Source: Metapseudomonas boanensis (lineage in GTDB: Bacteria; Pseudomonadota; Gammaproteobacteria; Pseudomonadales; Pseudomonadaceae). From it: DNA of 64,000 nucleotides. This document shows, one piece after another, positions 41,955 to 51,711 of the stretch (positions within the stretch are counted from its first letter, which is position 1; each line of letters opens with the position of its first letter). Location of the stretch: assembly GCF_018704125.1 (NCBI RefSeq), contig NZ_JAGTIS010000009.1, forward strand, positions 124,001-188,000. Reading direction: 5' to 3'. The notes beneath the pieces were generated by a model. That model was not told the origin of the DNA. It ran no database searches and was given only the letters and a program-made list of their open reading frames with translations. The position numbers and the translations under genes were made by a program.

Positions 41955-42821
41955 ATGGCTCAAGAACTTTCCGCGGAACAGATTCTTCAGGTCCTGCAAG
42001 GCATCAGCGTGCCGCCGCAACCGCAGATCATGGTCGACTTGCAGATGGAGCAGGTCATGCCCCATCCCGACCTGAAGACCATCGCTCGCTTGATCGGCCA
42101 GGACCCGGGCCTGTCCGGCGCGTTGCTGAAGATCGTCAACTCGCCGTTCTTCGGCCTGACCAACCGCATCGCCTCGATCCAGCAGGCGGTCAACCTGCTC
42201 GGCTGCAACACCGTGGTCAACCTGATCAACGCGCAGTCGATCAAGGGCGAGATGAGCGACGAAACCATCGTCACCCTGAACCGCTTCTGGGACACCGCAC
42301 AGGACGTGGCCATGACCAGCCTGACCCTGGCCAAGCGTATCGGCTACCAGTCGCCGGACGAGGCCTACGCATTGGGCCTATTCCACAACTGTGGCATCCC
42401 GCTGATGCTCAAGCGCTTCCCCGACTACATGATGGTGCTGGAAGAGGCCTACGCATGCGCCGGCCCTGAGCGCCGCGTGGTCGACACCGAAAATCGTCTG
42501 CTGAACACCAATCACGCGGTGGTGGGCTATTTCACCGCGCGTTCCTGGCGCCTGCCCGAGCACCTTTGCGAGGCTATCGCCAACCATCACAATGCGCTGT
42601 CGATCTTCAACGACGACACGGGCAGTGAGGCACAGTTGAAGACGCTGCTGGCGATCCTGAAGATGGCGGAGCATGTCTGCGCGTCGCACCTGGTGCTGGG
42701 CAACCAGGCCGAAGATTACGAATGGCAGAGCATCAGCACCCTGGTGCTGGACTACGTCGGCCTTTCCGAGTACGACTTCGAGAACCTCAAGGAAAGTATC
42801 CGCGAATTGGGCGTGAGCTGA
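41955..42821 (+). CDS. HDOD-domain signalling protein
   Basis: A 288-residue cytoplasmic protein consisting of one HDOD domain (about residues 20-215) with LIGQDPGLSGALLKIVNSPF, IQQAVNLLGCNTVVNL and ALGLFHNCGIPLML, and no recognisable output domain. HDOD proteins are HD-related but usually lack catalytic metal ligands and act in signalling or cell-cycle and DNA-damage responses. The ATG at 41955 is chosen over the GTG at 41925 because TAGACT at 41919-41924 looks like a -10, placing the GTG before or at the transcription start. The ribosome site is weak. Function here unknown. Confidence 0.82.
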   Translation: MAQELSAEQILQVLQGISVPPQPQIMVDLQMEQVMPHPDLKTIARLIGQDPGLSGALLKIVNSPFFGLTNRIASIQQAVNLLGCNTVVNLINAQSIKGEMSDETIVTLNRFWDTAQDVAMTSLTLAKRIGYQSPDEAYALGLFHNCGIPLMLKRFPDYMMVLEEAYACAGPERRVVDTENRLLNTNHAVVGYFTARSWRLPEHLCEAIANHHNALSIFNDDTGSEAQLKTLLAILKMAEHVCASHLVLGNQAEDYEWQSISTLVLDYVGLSEYDFENLKESIRELGVS

Positions 42822-42846
42822 ACTGGACCGGCCCCGCTGCAGCTGA

Positions 42847-42927
42847 TGTAGGAGCGAGGGGGACGCCGAGTTCTTGCTCGCGAAGAGGCTCGGCGCGAAG
42901 CGGTTCGTGAGCCAGCTTGCTCCTACA
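42847..42927. repeat. REP-type palindromic element, second copy
   Basis: The outer arms TGTAGGAGC and GCTTGCTCCTACA enclose two further imperfect palindromic halves with TTGCTCGCGAAG and GGTTCGTGAGCC. It belongs with the element at 2529-2590, lies between the HDOD gene and mutM, and may act as terminator or mRNA end-protector. Confidence 0.6.
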
Positions 42928-42968
42928 AGGTCATCCACGTATGCCTCTACTGAACCCCGAGATTCCTG

Positions 42969-43781
42969 ATGCCTGAATTGCCCGAAGTCGAGACGACCCG
43001 CCGCGGTATCGCACCCTTCCTGGAAGGGCAGCGCGTCAGCCGCGTGATCATCCGCGAGCGTCGCCTGCGCTGGCCGATCCCCGAGGACCTGGATGTGCGC
43101 CTCTCCGGCCAGCTCATCCTGCATGTCGAGCGGCGTGCCAAGTACCTTCTGCTGGAAGCCGAGGTGGGCACCCTGATCAGCCACCTGGGCATGTCCGGGA
43201 GCCTCAGGCTGGTGGAGGCCGGGCTGCCGGCGGCCAAGCACGAGCATGTGGATATCGAACTGGAGTCGGGCCTGGCGTTGCGCTACACCGATCCACGCCG
43301 CTTCGGCGCGCTGCTCTGGAGCGACGATCCGCTCAATCACGAGCTGCTCCGCCATCTGGGGCCGGAACCTTTGACTGGCCTGTTCGACGGTGAGCGCCTG
43401 TATCAGCTGTCGCGTGGGCGCAGCATGGCGGTCAAGCCGTTCATCATGGATAACGCCGTAGTGGTCGGGGTAGGCAACATCTACGCTAGCGAGGCATTGT
43501 TCGCTGCAGGCATCGACCCGCGCCGCGAGGCTGGTTCGATTTCCCGTGCGCGTTATCTGAAGCTCGCCGACGAGATCAAACGCATCCTCGCCCAAGCCAT
43601 CGAATGTGGTGGCACCACCCTGCGCGACTTCGTCGGCGGTGACGGCAAGCCTGGGTACTTCCAGCAGGAGCTGTTCGTCTACGGCCGTGGTGGCGAGTTC
43701 TGCAAGCAGTGCGGTTCGACCCTGCGCGAAGTGCGTCTGGGCCAGCGTGCCAGCGTCTATTGCCCTCGCTGCCAGCGCTGA
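42969..43781 (+). CDS. mutM: Formamidopyrimidine-DNA glycosylase
   Basis: A 270-residue base-excision repair enzyme that removes 8-oxoguanine and formamidopyrimidines and nicks the abasic site. The N-terminal [13 protein letters not shown] supplies the catalytic Pro2 and Glu3; the essential lysine is in [10 protein letters not shown]; the helix-two-turn-helix contains [12 protein letters not shown]; and a C-terminal zinc finger is formed by [12 protein letters not shown] and YCPRCQR. All catalytic and zinc residues are present. Equivalent to PA0357. Confidence 0.97.
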   Translation: MPELPEVETTRRGIAPFLEGQRVSRVIIRERRLRWPIPEDLDVRLSGQLILHVERRAKYLLLEAEVGTLISHLGMSGSLRLVEAGLPAAKHEHVDIELESGLALRYTDPRRFGALLWSDDPLNHELLRHLGPEPLTGLFDGERLYQLSRGRSMAVKPFIMDNAVVVGVGNIYASEALFAAGIDPRREAGSISRARYLKLADEIKRILAQAIECGGTTLRDFVGGDGKPGYFQQELFVYGRGGEFCKQCGSTLREVRLGQRASVYCPRCQR

Positions 43782-43789
43782 TTCCTGAC

Positions 43790-43812
43790 CAGGCCTCTAG
43801 TCTGGAGGCCTG
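43790..43812. terminator. Hairpin after mutM
   Basis: CAGGCCTC at 43790-43797 pairs with GAGGCCTG at 43805-43812 across a 7-base loop, 8 bp after the mutM stop. No T-tract follows; a weak terminator or stabilising hairpin. Confidence 0.4.
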
Positions 43813-43846
43813 CGATATCCAATAACAACAAGCAAGCAGATCTGAA

Positions 43847-44425
43847 ATGAATGGGAACTACCTGCCGCGCAATCGCTTCGCCGAAGCGGTTGGCCATGGC
43901 GTGCTAAGGCTCATGGGCTGGCGGATCGAGGGACAGCTGCCGGCCCTCGACAAATTCGTGGTGATCGGCGCCCACCACACCTCCAACTGGGATTTTGTGA
44001 TTTTCCTCGCCGTTAAGTTCGTCCTGCGCCTGAATGCGCGCTGGTTCGGCAAGCACACCATTTTCCGCTGGCCCTTCGCCCATCTGCTGCAGAGTTGGGG
44101 CGGCGTGCCGATTCGGCGTCACCTCAAGCTGAACATGGTGGAGCAGGCCATCGATGGATTCAGGCAGCACCCGCAGTTCATGCTGGTGATTTCTCCGGAA
44201 GGCACCCGCAAGCGCGTGGAGCGCTGGAAGATGGGGTTCTACCACATCGCCCGCGGTGCCGGAGTGCCCATAATCCCGGCAGCGCTGGACTACGCCAACC
44301 GGCGGGTGGTGATCGGCGAGCCGTTCTGGCCCAGCGGCGACGAACAGGAGGACTTGCGGCGGCTGCTGGCGTTCTATCGCCCCTACGTGCCGAAGAAACC
44401 CGGCTACGCTTTTCATGGTGATTGA
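43847..44425 (+). CDS. PlsC-like 1-acylglycerol-3-phosphate acyltransferase family protein
   Basis: A 192-residue membrane-associated acyltransferase. The catalytic HX4D motif is in GAHHTSNWDFVIF (His-Thr-Ser-Asn-Trp-Asp), and the substrate motif is ISPEGTRKRVERWKMGFYH. It is shorter than canonical PlsC and belongs to the compact lysophospholipid-acyltransferase group. It probably acts at the inner membrane on lysophosphatidate or a lyso-lipid; the acceptor is not determined. Transcribed with the same polarity as mutM but after a hairpin. Confidence 0.85.
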   Translation: MNGNYLPRNRFAEAVGHGVLRLMGWRIEGQLPALDKFVVIGAHHTSNWDFVIFLAVKFVLRLNARWFGKHTIFRWPFAHLLQSWGGVPIRRHLKLNMVEQAIDGFRQHPQFMLVISPEGTRKRVERWKMGFYHIARGAGVPIIPAALDYANRRVVIGEPFWPSGDEQEDLRRLLAFYRPYVPKKPGYAFHGD

Positions 44426-44498
44426 CGGCCTTCACGCTGTTCGTCATCCCGGCGCTGATATAGTTCTGTCCATACCCAATTGCTGAAGGATCGCCCGC

Positions 44499-44837
44499 AT
44501 GAACCTGTTTCGCACTTCCGCTGCTGTCCTGGCGCTGACCACTGGCCTGCTGGCGCTGCCGGCTCACGCGGAAGTGGTGCAGGAAAACGTCAGCGGCGAC
44601 CCGATGTATACCGCCAACGCGCCCGCGGGTTACCGCATGGTCGGCGACATCCTGATCGCCCGTCCCATGCTGCTCGCTGCGACCGTCATTGGCACCGGCC
44701 TGTTCATCATCAGCCTGCCGTTCTCCGCGCTGGGCGGGAATGTGGGTGAGGCTGCACAGGAACTGGTGGTGGTGCCGGCCAAGGAAACCTTCGTCCGTTG
44801 TCTGGGCTGCGCAGTCAGCGGCTACAGGGCAGACTGA
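44499..44837 (+). CDS. Small exported protein with one membrane helix, unknown function
   Basis: A 112-residue protein with a signal peptide ([24 protein letters not shown]), a short polar segment ([19 protein letters not shown]), one hydrophobic helix (about residues 57-80, [18 protein letters not shown]) and a C-terminal tail with a CLGC pair. AAGGATCGCCCGC gives a fair ribosome site. I recognise no named family; similar short proteins occur at this locus in other pseudomonads (PA0359 region, from memory). The CxxC might bind a metal or form a disulfide. Confidence 0.7.
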   Translation: MNLFRTSAAVLALTTGLLALPAHAEVVQENVSGDPMYTANAPAGYRMVGDILIARPMLLAATVIGTGLFIISLPFSALGGNVGEAAQELVVVPAKETFVRCLGCAVSGYRAD

Positions 44838-44858
44838 CCCCGGACTCGGGTCCATGAC

Positions 44859-44892
44859 GACGGCCCCCGGCCCCATCGGGGCGGGGGCCGTC
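44859..44892 (+). terminator. GC-rich hairpin terminator
   Basis: GACGGCCCCCGGCCCC pairs with GGGGCGGGGGCCGTC with one bulged base around an ATC loop, 22 bp after the stop of the small exported-protein gene. Only a short TTT follows at 44897-44899. Confidence 0.55.
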
Positions 44893-44960
44893 GGCGTTTC
44901 GGTGCGTCATCCTCCTTGCCGTACCGGCCTTGCGTGGAGTAATAGCAAGGGCTCGGTTTC

Positions 44961-46811
44961 GTGAGGGACATTTCACCGGTGAAGGACTATCCGCGCATCA
45001 TCTTGCTGGTGCTGGCCTCTGTCGCCATGGCCAGCAGCTTCTGGTTCAGCTCCGGCTGGCTGCAGCTCTGCGCCGGCCTGGCGCTGTTCCTGTTCGGCAT
45101 GCAGTGCCTGGAGGAGGGGCTGCGGCAACTGGCAGGCAGCAAGCTCGAGCGGTTGCTTGCCCGCAGCACGGCCACGCCGTTCAAGGGCCTGATGTTTGGC
45201 ATCTGCGGCACGCTGTTGCTGCAGTCCAGCACGCTGGTATCGCTGCTGACCATTGCCTTCATCAGCACCGGGCTGATCCAGCTTGCCGGGGGCATCGCCA
45301 TCCTCTTCGGCGCCAACCTCGGCGCCACCAGCGGCATCTGGCTGCTGGCCCTGGCCGGGCAGAATCTCAGTCTCAGTCCCTTGGCATTGCCTCTGCTGGT
45401 GTTCGGCGTAATGGGTGGCTTCGTGGGTGAGAAAAGCAAGGCTGCCGGGCGCATCGTGCTGGGAATAGCCTTCATCTTCCTCGGTATCGACCAGATCAAG
45501 GATGGCTTCTCCAGTTTCGGCGAAGGCTTGGACATGACCGCGTACCAGGCGGATGGGCTGCTCGGTAACCTGTTGTTCGCGCTGGTCGGCCTGCTGGTGA
45601 CCGTGGTGCTGCAATCCAGCCATGCGGCCCTGATGCTGACCCTTGCAGCGCTGGCCGGCGGACAGTTGGAACTGGGCCAGGCCCTGGCCATTGCCATCGG
45701 TTCGAACATCGGCAGCAGTGTCACCACGGCCTTCGTCGGTTCGCTCGGTGGCAACCGCAGCGGCCAGCGCCTGGCCCTGGCTCATGTGTTATTCAACGTG
45801 GTGACCTGCAGCCTGGCCTTTGCTCTGCTTTCACCGCTGGCCTGGCTGGTTGGCTACCTGGCTGCACTGACGCGGCTGGCCGGCAACGAACTGATCCAGC
45901 TGGCCATGTTCCACAGTCTGATCAATGCCATGGGCGTGGTGCTGTTCTGGCCCCTGCAGGAGCGCCTTGCGCTTTGGCTGGTGCGCTGGCTGCCAGAGCG
46001 CGAAGAGCCCCGGGTGCTGATCACCGAGTTGGCCGTGGGCACAGAAGAGCCCGAACGCACGCGCGCGCGTTACCTGAACGAGCGGGCGCTGGATTCGGTG
46101 GACGCCGCGGCCAGCGCAGTGGTCCGCGAGCTGCAGCACCTTAGCCGGCTGAGCGTGGAGGTGATCTGCCACGCCTTGTACCTGCCCGTGGACCAGTTGA
46201 CGCATGCTCATCCTGACGAGCACCTGCTTCAGGCAAGGCCCGAGCGCCATCACCTGGATGCTGAATCCCTCTATCAACGCCACATCAAGGGCGTCTACGG
46301 CGACCTGCTGAGCTTCATGGGGCGTCTCGACCTGCCGATGGATGAGGCCCACCAGCAGTTCTGGGTCGGCTGCCAGGTCGCAGCCCTGCAGTTGGTAGAT
46401 GCGGTAAAGGATGCCAAGCACCTGCAGAAGAATCTTGGGCGCTATCTGGACGCGGAGCCTTCGGCTGCCCGCGATGCCTATGTGGATCTGCGTCGCAACT
46501 TGCTGGCATTGCTCCACGAACTGCGGGAACTGGCGCGCACTGAGCTGCCTGAGGAGCTGTGGCAGTCACGCCTGGCCGCCCTGGACGAGAAGGCCGCGCA
46601 CTTCGATGGCGGGTTCCGTACCCGGCTGTTCGCCGCCGTGCGTCGCCAGGAACTGGATGGCTTCCAGACCAGCTCATTGATGAACGACCTGGGCTATGCC
46701 AGTCGGATCTTCCAGAGCCTGCGCAATGTGCTGATGCTGAGCGAGGGGCAGGAACTGTTCCGCGAGCTGCGCAGGGTCGGCCAGGATGAGGAGTCGTTGA
46801 TCGTGTTGTAG
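44961..46811 (+). CDS. Na/Pi-cotransporter family protein with PhoU-like C-terminus
   Basis: A 616-residue protein. The first 350 residues form a two-repeat membrane transporter of the NptA/YjbB type, each repeat holding the QSS signature: LLLQSSTLVSLLTIAF and VVLQSSHAALMLTLAAL, with GANLGATSGIW and GSNIGSSVTTAF. The remaining 260 residues are soluble and helical, resembling a PhoU domain that senses or regulates phosphate. The GTG at 44961 is taken as the start; another GTG at 44979 is possible. The likely role is sodium-linked phosphate export or import; direction is not predictable. Equivalent to PA0360 by position. Confidence 0.83.
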   Translation: MRDISPVKDYPRIILLVLASVAMASSFWFSSGWLQLCAGLALFLFGMQCLEEGLRQLAGSKLERLLARSTATPFKGLMFGICGTLLLQSSTLVSLLTIAFISTGLIQLAGGIAILFGANLGATSGIWLLALAGQNLSLSPLALPLLVFGVMGGFVGEKSKAAGRIVLGIAFIFLGIDQIKDGFSSFGEGLDMTAYQADGLLGNLLFALVGLLVTVVLQSSHAALMLTLAALAGGQLELGQALAIAIGSNIGSSVTTAFVGSLGGNRSGQRLALAHVLFNVVTCSLAFALLSPLAWLVGYLAALTRLAGNELIQLAMFHSLINAMGVVLFWPLQERLALWLVRWLPEREEPRVLITELAVGTEEPERTRARYLNERALDSVDAAASAVVRELQHLSRLSVEVICHALYLPVDQLTHAHPDEHLLQARPERHHLDAESLYQRHIKGVYGDLLSFMGRLDLPMDEAHQQFWVGCQVAALQLVDAVKDAKHLQKNLGRYLDAEPSAARDAYVDLRRNLLALLHELRELARTELPEELWQSRLAALDEKAAHFDGGFRTRLFAAVRRQELDGFQTSSLMNDLGYASRIFQSLRNVLMLSEGQELFRELRRVGQDEESLIVL

Positions 46812-46844
46812 GGGCGCGCGACGGCCCGCCCTGCGGACGTGAGA

Positions 46845-48554
46845 TCACTCCGCCGTTATGGGCGTCATGAGCACCTCGGAAAGGCCCAGGCCGCGCGGGT
46901 CGCTGGCGGCCTCGAGGGTGCGCTTGGCCTTGTTCCAGAACAACACCTGCTGGTTGCCATAGTTGCGTTCCAGCGGCTTGAGGCTGTAGCCGCGGGCTCG
47001 CAGTTCGGCGCTTTCGCTGGCGCTGAAGGCACCGGGCTCATGCTCGATCTGGTCGGGCAGGTACTGGTGGTGATAGCGCGCTACGGCAGGCCAGCGGGCT
47101 ACCGGCTGGCCACTCAGGTATTCCAGGACCGATAGCAGCACCATGCTGGGAATTCGGCTGCCGCCGGGGGTGCCGAACGCGGCGAATTCCTGCTCGCTCT
47201 CGATGAACGTGGGGCTCATGCTCGAAAGCGGGCGCTTTCCGGCGGCGATGGCATTGGCCTGACTGCCGGCCAGCCCGTAGGCATTGGCACCGCCTGGGTC
47301 TGCGGCGAAGTCGTCCATCTCGTCATTCAGCAGCACGCCGGTTTCGGGCACCGTGAAAGCCGCACCGAAGGGCAGGTTGATCGATAGGGTGGCGGCCACG
47401 GCGTTGCCGTCCTTGTCGATCACCGTGAAGTGGGTGGTGTGATCGCCCTCGCTCCAGGGCGGGGAGGGCGGCAGGCTGCTGCTCGGGGTGGCGCGGCGGG
47501 AGTCGATGCCCGCTGCCAGGGCTTTCAGGTATCCGGCGTCGAGCAGCTTGTTCGTGGGGATGCGGACAAAGTCCGGGTCGCCAAGCAAGCCCCGGTCGCG
47601 GTAGGCGCGGCGCAGCACTTCAACAACGTAATGGGTGCGCTGAATGCGGTCGGCTTTCTGCCAGGGCAGTTGTTGCAGCATTGCCAGGCTCTGCGCCAAG
47701 GCAATGCCGCCTGCCGAGGGTGGCGGTGCGCTGATCAGTTCGCGGCCTTCGGCAAGGCTGAAACGGATCGGCTGTCGCTCTACCGTCCGGTAGTCGGCGA
47801 GGTCGGTCAGGGTCCAGATTCCGCCGGCGGCGCGCACACTTTGCACCATCTTCTCGGCGGTGTGTCCGGCATAGAAGCCGGCCTTGCCATAGCGGGCGAT
47901 GTGCTCAAGGGTGTCGGCCAGGTCCGGTTGGCGCAGCAGGCTGAATTCTTCCGGGATCTCGCCGCGGTGGTCGAGGAACAGGCGAGCGCTTTCCGGGTCA
48001 TCGCGCAGGGCTGCGAGACGCCAACTGGCGCGCTCACGGTAGATGCGATCGACGGAGATGCCGTCACGCGCCAGGCGGATGGCCGGGGTCAGGCTGTCAT
48101 TGAGGGGCAGGCGCCCGTAGTGTCCGGCCAGGTCCACCAGCGCGGCGGGCAGGCCGGGGATGGCTGCTGCCAGTGGCCCGTCGAGGGAGAGGCCGTCCTG
48201 GATCCTGCCATCACGCTTGTAGAGCTTGGCATGGGCGGCGCGCGGTGCACGTTCGCGCGCATCGAGAAAGCGATAGACGGTTTTGGCACCGGCCTGGCGC
48301 AGGAGGAAGAAGCCGCCACCGCCCAGGCCTGACCCATAGGGCTCGGCTACGGCCAGCGCCGCGCTGATGGCAACCGCAGCGTCGAAGGCGTTGCCGCCCT
48401 GGTTCAGCGTCTCCATGCCGGCCACTGTGGCGGCGGGATTGGGCGTGGCGACCGCAGCGCGGCCCGGCTCGGCAGCCTGGAGCGCGCCCGCGAGGAGGAG
48501 GAGCGTAACGAGCAGCGCGCTACGCCAGTTCAAGCCGCGTTCCAGGCGGCCCAT
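46845..48554 (-). CDS. ggt: Gamma-glutamyltranspeptidase
   Basis: A 569-residue periplasmic Ntn hydrolase that cleaves gamma-glutamyl bonds of glutathione and transfers or hydrolyses the glutamyl group. A signal peptide covers about residues 11-28. The precursor self-cleaves before the nucleophile, Thr373, in DHTTHFTVIDKDGNAVA; LNDEMDDFAADPGG and KRPLSSMSPTFIE are the small-subunit substrate-site motifs. It starts 4 bp after the ferredoxin gene stop, so the two are co-transcribed. Equivalent to PA0361 by gene order. Confidence 0.93.
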   Translation of the reverse strand: MGRLERGLNWRSALLVTLLLLAGALQAAEPGRAAVATPNPAATVAGMETLNQGGNAFDAAVAISAALAVAEPYGSGLGGGGFFLLRQAGAKTVYRFLDARERAPRAAHAKLYKRDGRIQDGLSLDGPLAAAIPGLPAALVDLAGHYGRLPLNDSLTPAIRLARDGISVDRIYRERASWRLAALRDDPESARLFLDHRGEIPEEFSLLRQPDLADTLEHIARYGKAGFYAGHTAEKMVQSVRAAGGIWTLTDLADYRTVERQPIRFSLAEGRELISAPPPSAGGIALAQSLAMLQQLPWQKADRIQRTHYVVEVLRRAYRDRGLLGDPDFVRIPTNKLLDAGYLKALAAGIDSRRATPSSSLPPSPPWSEGDHTTHFTVIDKDGNAVAATLSINLPFGAAFTVPETGVLLNDEMDDFAADPGGANAYGLAGSQANAIAAGKRPLSSMSPTFIESEQEFAAFGTPGGSRIPSMVLLSVLEYLSGQPVARWPAVARYHHQYLPDQIEHEPGAFSASESAELRARGYSLKPLERNYGNQQVLFWNKAKRTLEAASDPRGLGLSEVLMTPITAE

Positions 48555-48558
48555 GGGC

Positions 48559-49473
<915 letters not shown>

Positions 49474-49507
49474 TTAGGCCGCATACGGGGACATGTGGCA
49501 GGTGCTA

Positions 49508-51103
49508 TCAGGCTTTGCCGAGCCTCTCGGCAAGGGCGCTGGCGAGCTTGGCGGTTAGTCCATAGACCGACAGCTGCGGGTTGGCGCCGATACTGGTTGG
49601 AAATAGCGAGCCATCATGGACCGACAGGTTGGCCAGCTGGTGGTGGCGGCCCAGGCTGTCGGTGACGGCCAGTCTGGGGTCTTCACCCATGGCGCAACCG
49701 CCCATTACGTGGGCGCTGCCCAGGCGGGTGCGGTACAGCCTCAGGGGCAGGCTGTCGATCAAGCTGCGGGCGTCGGCAAGGGTCTTCACGTAGTCGGCGT
49801 CACTGTGCAGCGGCAGCACCGCACGGGCCCCGGCGGCGAACTGGATTTCCGCCATCACATGGAAGGCCCGGCGGATGCCGTCCCAGGTGTAGTCGGTCAT
49901 CCGGTAGTCGAGCACGGGGCTGCCGTCGCCACGCAGTTCCACCGTGCCTTCGGCGCTATCCGGGTGGAAGCCATCACGCATCAGCGCCAGCATCACGTTG
50001 GTGTGGGGTAGCTGCTCCATGCGCAGGGCATTGTCGACGCCGAAGCGGCCGAGCAGGGTGGCAGTGAGGGAGGGCTGCAGCGGCGGCACCTCCAGCTTGT
50101 AGGACATGCGCCCGGTGGTGCCGTCGTCCCACTGGAAATGGTCGGAGTAGATCGATTGCGGCGCGCCGTAGAACGGGTTGATCAGCCGGTCGAACTGCGC
50201 GGCGGAGAAGTTCACCACATGCAGGAAGGTGCGCTTGCCGGTGCGGCCATGCGGGTTGGGCGCATCCGAGCGTAGCAGCAAGCCGGGTGTGTTGATGCCG
50301 CCGCCAGCCAGTACATAGTGGCGTGCCTTGACGGTGATCCTGCGACCGGTCGGGGCGACGCAACGGTCGTCCAGGGCCAGGCATTCGATACCGGAAACCT
50401 GATCACCGTCGATCAGCAGCCGCTCGGCGCGGGCCAGGTAGAGCAGCTCTCCGCCCTTCTCGAGAGTGGCGGGAATGGTGGTGACCAGCATCGATTGTTT
50501 GGCGTTGGTCGGGCAGCCCACCCCGCAGTAGCCGAGATTCCAGCAGCCGCGCACGTTTCGCGGGATGACTTTCCAGTGGTAGCCGAGCTTCTCGCAGCCA
50601 GCACGGATCACGTCGTTGTTGGCGTTCGGCGGTAGCGACCAGGGGGCGACGCCCAGTCGCTGTTCCATCTTCTCGAACCAGGGGGTCATGTGGGCCACGC
50701 CCAGCCCTTTGACTCCGTGCTCCTTGGCCCAGTGCTCCAGGGTCGGCTCCGGGGTGCGAAAGCTGGAGGTCCAGTTGACCAGGGTGGTGCCACCGACGGC
50801 ACGGCCCTGCAGTACGGTGATCGCGCCGTCCTTGGTCATGCGGCCGATGCCTTCCTGATACAGGGCCGGGTACGCCTCGGCTTCCTGCATCTTGAAGTCG
50901 GTACTGGTCTTGAGTGGGCCCTCTTCGATCAGCAGCACCTTGAAACCGGCCGCACTGAGGATTTCCGCGGTGGTGCCGCCGCCCGCACCGCTGCCGACGA
51001 TGGCGACGTCGGCCTCCAGGGTCAGGTCCTGCTCCAGGCGCGAGCCATTGTGGGTTTTCCAGCCGCGGGCCAGGCCTTCGGTGAACAGATCGGGTACGGG
51101 CAT
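49508..51103 (-). CDS. GMC-family FAD-dependent oxidoreductase
   Basis: A 531-residue flavoprotein. FAD-binding ADVAIVGSGAGGGTTAEILS lies near residue 32, GRAVGGTTLVNWTSSFRTP follows, and the C-terminal domain has LGSAHVMGGCAMGEDP, with the catalytic His region, and GLTAKLASALAERLG. It has no signal peptide, whereas the upstream gene encodes a small protein with a Tat signal; in gluconate-2-dehydrogenase-like enzymes such a subunit carries the flavoprotein to the periplasm. It probably oxidises an alcohol; the substrate is unknown. It belongs to a leftward cluster with the aldehyde dehydrogenase gene. Equivalent to PA0364. Confidence 0.87.
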   Translation of the reverse strand: MPVPDLFTEGLARGWKTHNGSRLEQDLTLEADVAIVGSGAGGGTTAEILSAAGFKVLLIEEGPLKTSTDFKMQEAEAYPALYQEGIGRMTKDGAITVLQGRAVGGTTLVNWTSSFRTPEPTLEHWAKEHGVKGLGVAHMTPWFEKMEQRLGVAPWSLPPNANNDVIRAGCEKLGYHWKVIPRNVRGCWNLGYCGVGCPTNAKQSMLVTTIPATLEKGGELLYLARAERLLIDGDQVSGIECLALDDRCVAPTGRRITVKARHYVLAGGGINTPGLLLRSDAPNPHGRTGKRTFLHVVNFSAAQFDRLINPFYGAPQSIYSDHFQWDDGTTGRMSYKLEVPPLQPSLTATLLGRFGVDNALRMEQLPHTNVMLALMRDGFHPDSAEGTVELRGDGSPVLDYRMTDYTWDGIRRAFHVMAEIQFAAGARAVLPLHSDADYVKTLADARSLIDSLPLRLYRTRLGSAHVMGGCAMGEDPRLAVTDSLGRHHQLANLSVHDGSLFPTSIGANPQLSVYGLTAKLASALAERLGKA

Positions 51104-51137
51104 GTCGGGTCTCAGGTCTTATTGTTTTGGGCAGGGC

Positions 51138-51683
51138 TCAAACAGCCGGCGGGCCGGGATAGCCGCAATGGGCCCAGGATTCCGGGCGGCTGTACCAGGC
51201 CATCATCACCAGCTGCAGCAGCGAGGCGTGGCCCATTTGCAACAAACCGATGGAGCTGTTTTGCCAGCGGTCGAGAAACTGGCGGACATCCTTGGCGCTG
51301 GCCTTCTCCCAGTTGCCCCAGACCCCGGTCAGCGGCCCGCGGGTCAGTGGCAGCGCCAGAACATCGAAGAGTTGCACGGTGAGCTTGAGCATCTCCGGCG
51401 AGAGCCGGTGCAGCGAATAGTCCAGACTCTGCAGGCTACCTTCGAGGGCCTGGGGCATCTGCGCAGGCGTCACAGCGCCTTCCAGCATCACCGGTATCAG
51501 CGCGCGCAGGAATGGCAGGTCAGAGTCTCTGAGCACTGCAAAGCCACTTGCTGGCATGCTCGCCGAGCAGCCGGTGAGGCTGGCCGTGGCGCCTGCCGTG
51601 GCGAGGAAGGCCGAGCCGAACAGGCCGACCTTGAGCAGGTTGCGTCGGGACAGGCCCGTTGATTCGAAGGTGGTTTCGCGCAT
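51138..51683 (-). CDS. Tat-signal small subunit (gluconate 2-dehydrogenase subunit 3-like)
   Basis: A 181-residue protein with a twin-arginine signal (SRRNLLKVGLFGSAFLATAG at residues 12-31), a Cys at a possible lipobox (SLTGCSAS), and a helical domain of about 130 residues like subunit 3 of membrane-bound gluconate/alcohol dehydrogenases (FLRALIPVMLEG, WYSRPESWAHCGYPGPP). It lies 34 bp upstream of the GMC flavoprotein gene and 28 bp downstream of the aldehyde dehydrogenase gene. Probable partner and export chaperone of the GMC protein. Equivalent to PA0365. Confidence 0.8.
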   Translation of the reverse strand: MRETTFESTGLSRRNLLKVGLFGSAFLATAGATASLTGCSASMPASGFAVLRDSDLPFLRALIPVMLEGAVTPAQMPQALEGSLQSLDYSLHRLSPEMLKLTVQLFDVLALPLTRGPLTGVWGNWEKASAKDVRQFLDRWQNSSIGLLQMGHASLLQLVMMAWYSRPESWAHCGYPGPPAV

Positions 51684-51711
51684 TCTTCTTATGTGCCTGC
51701 GAGGGTCCGCC

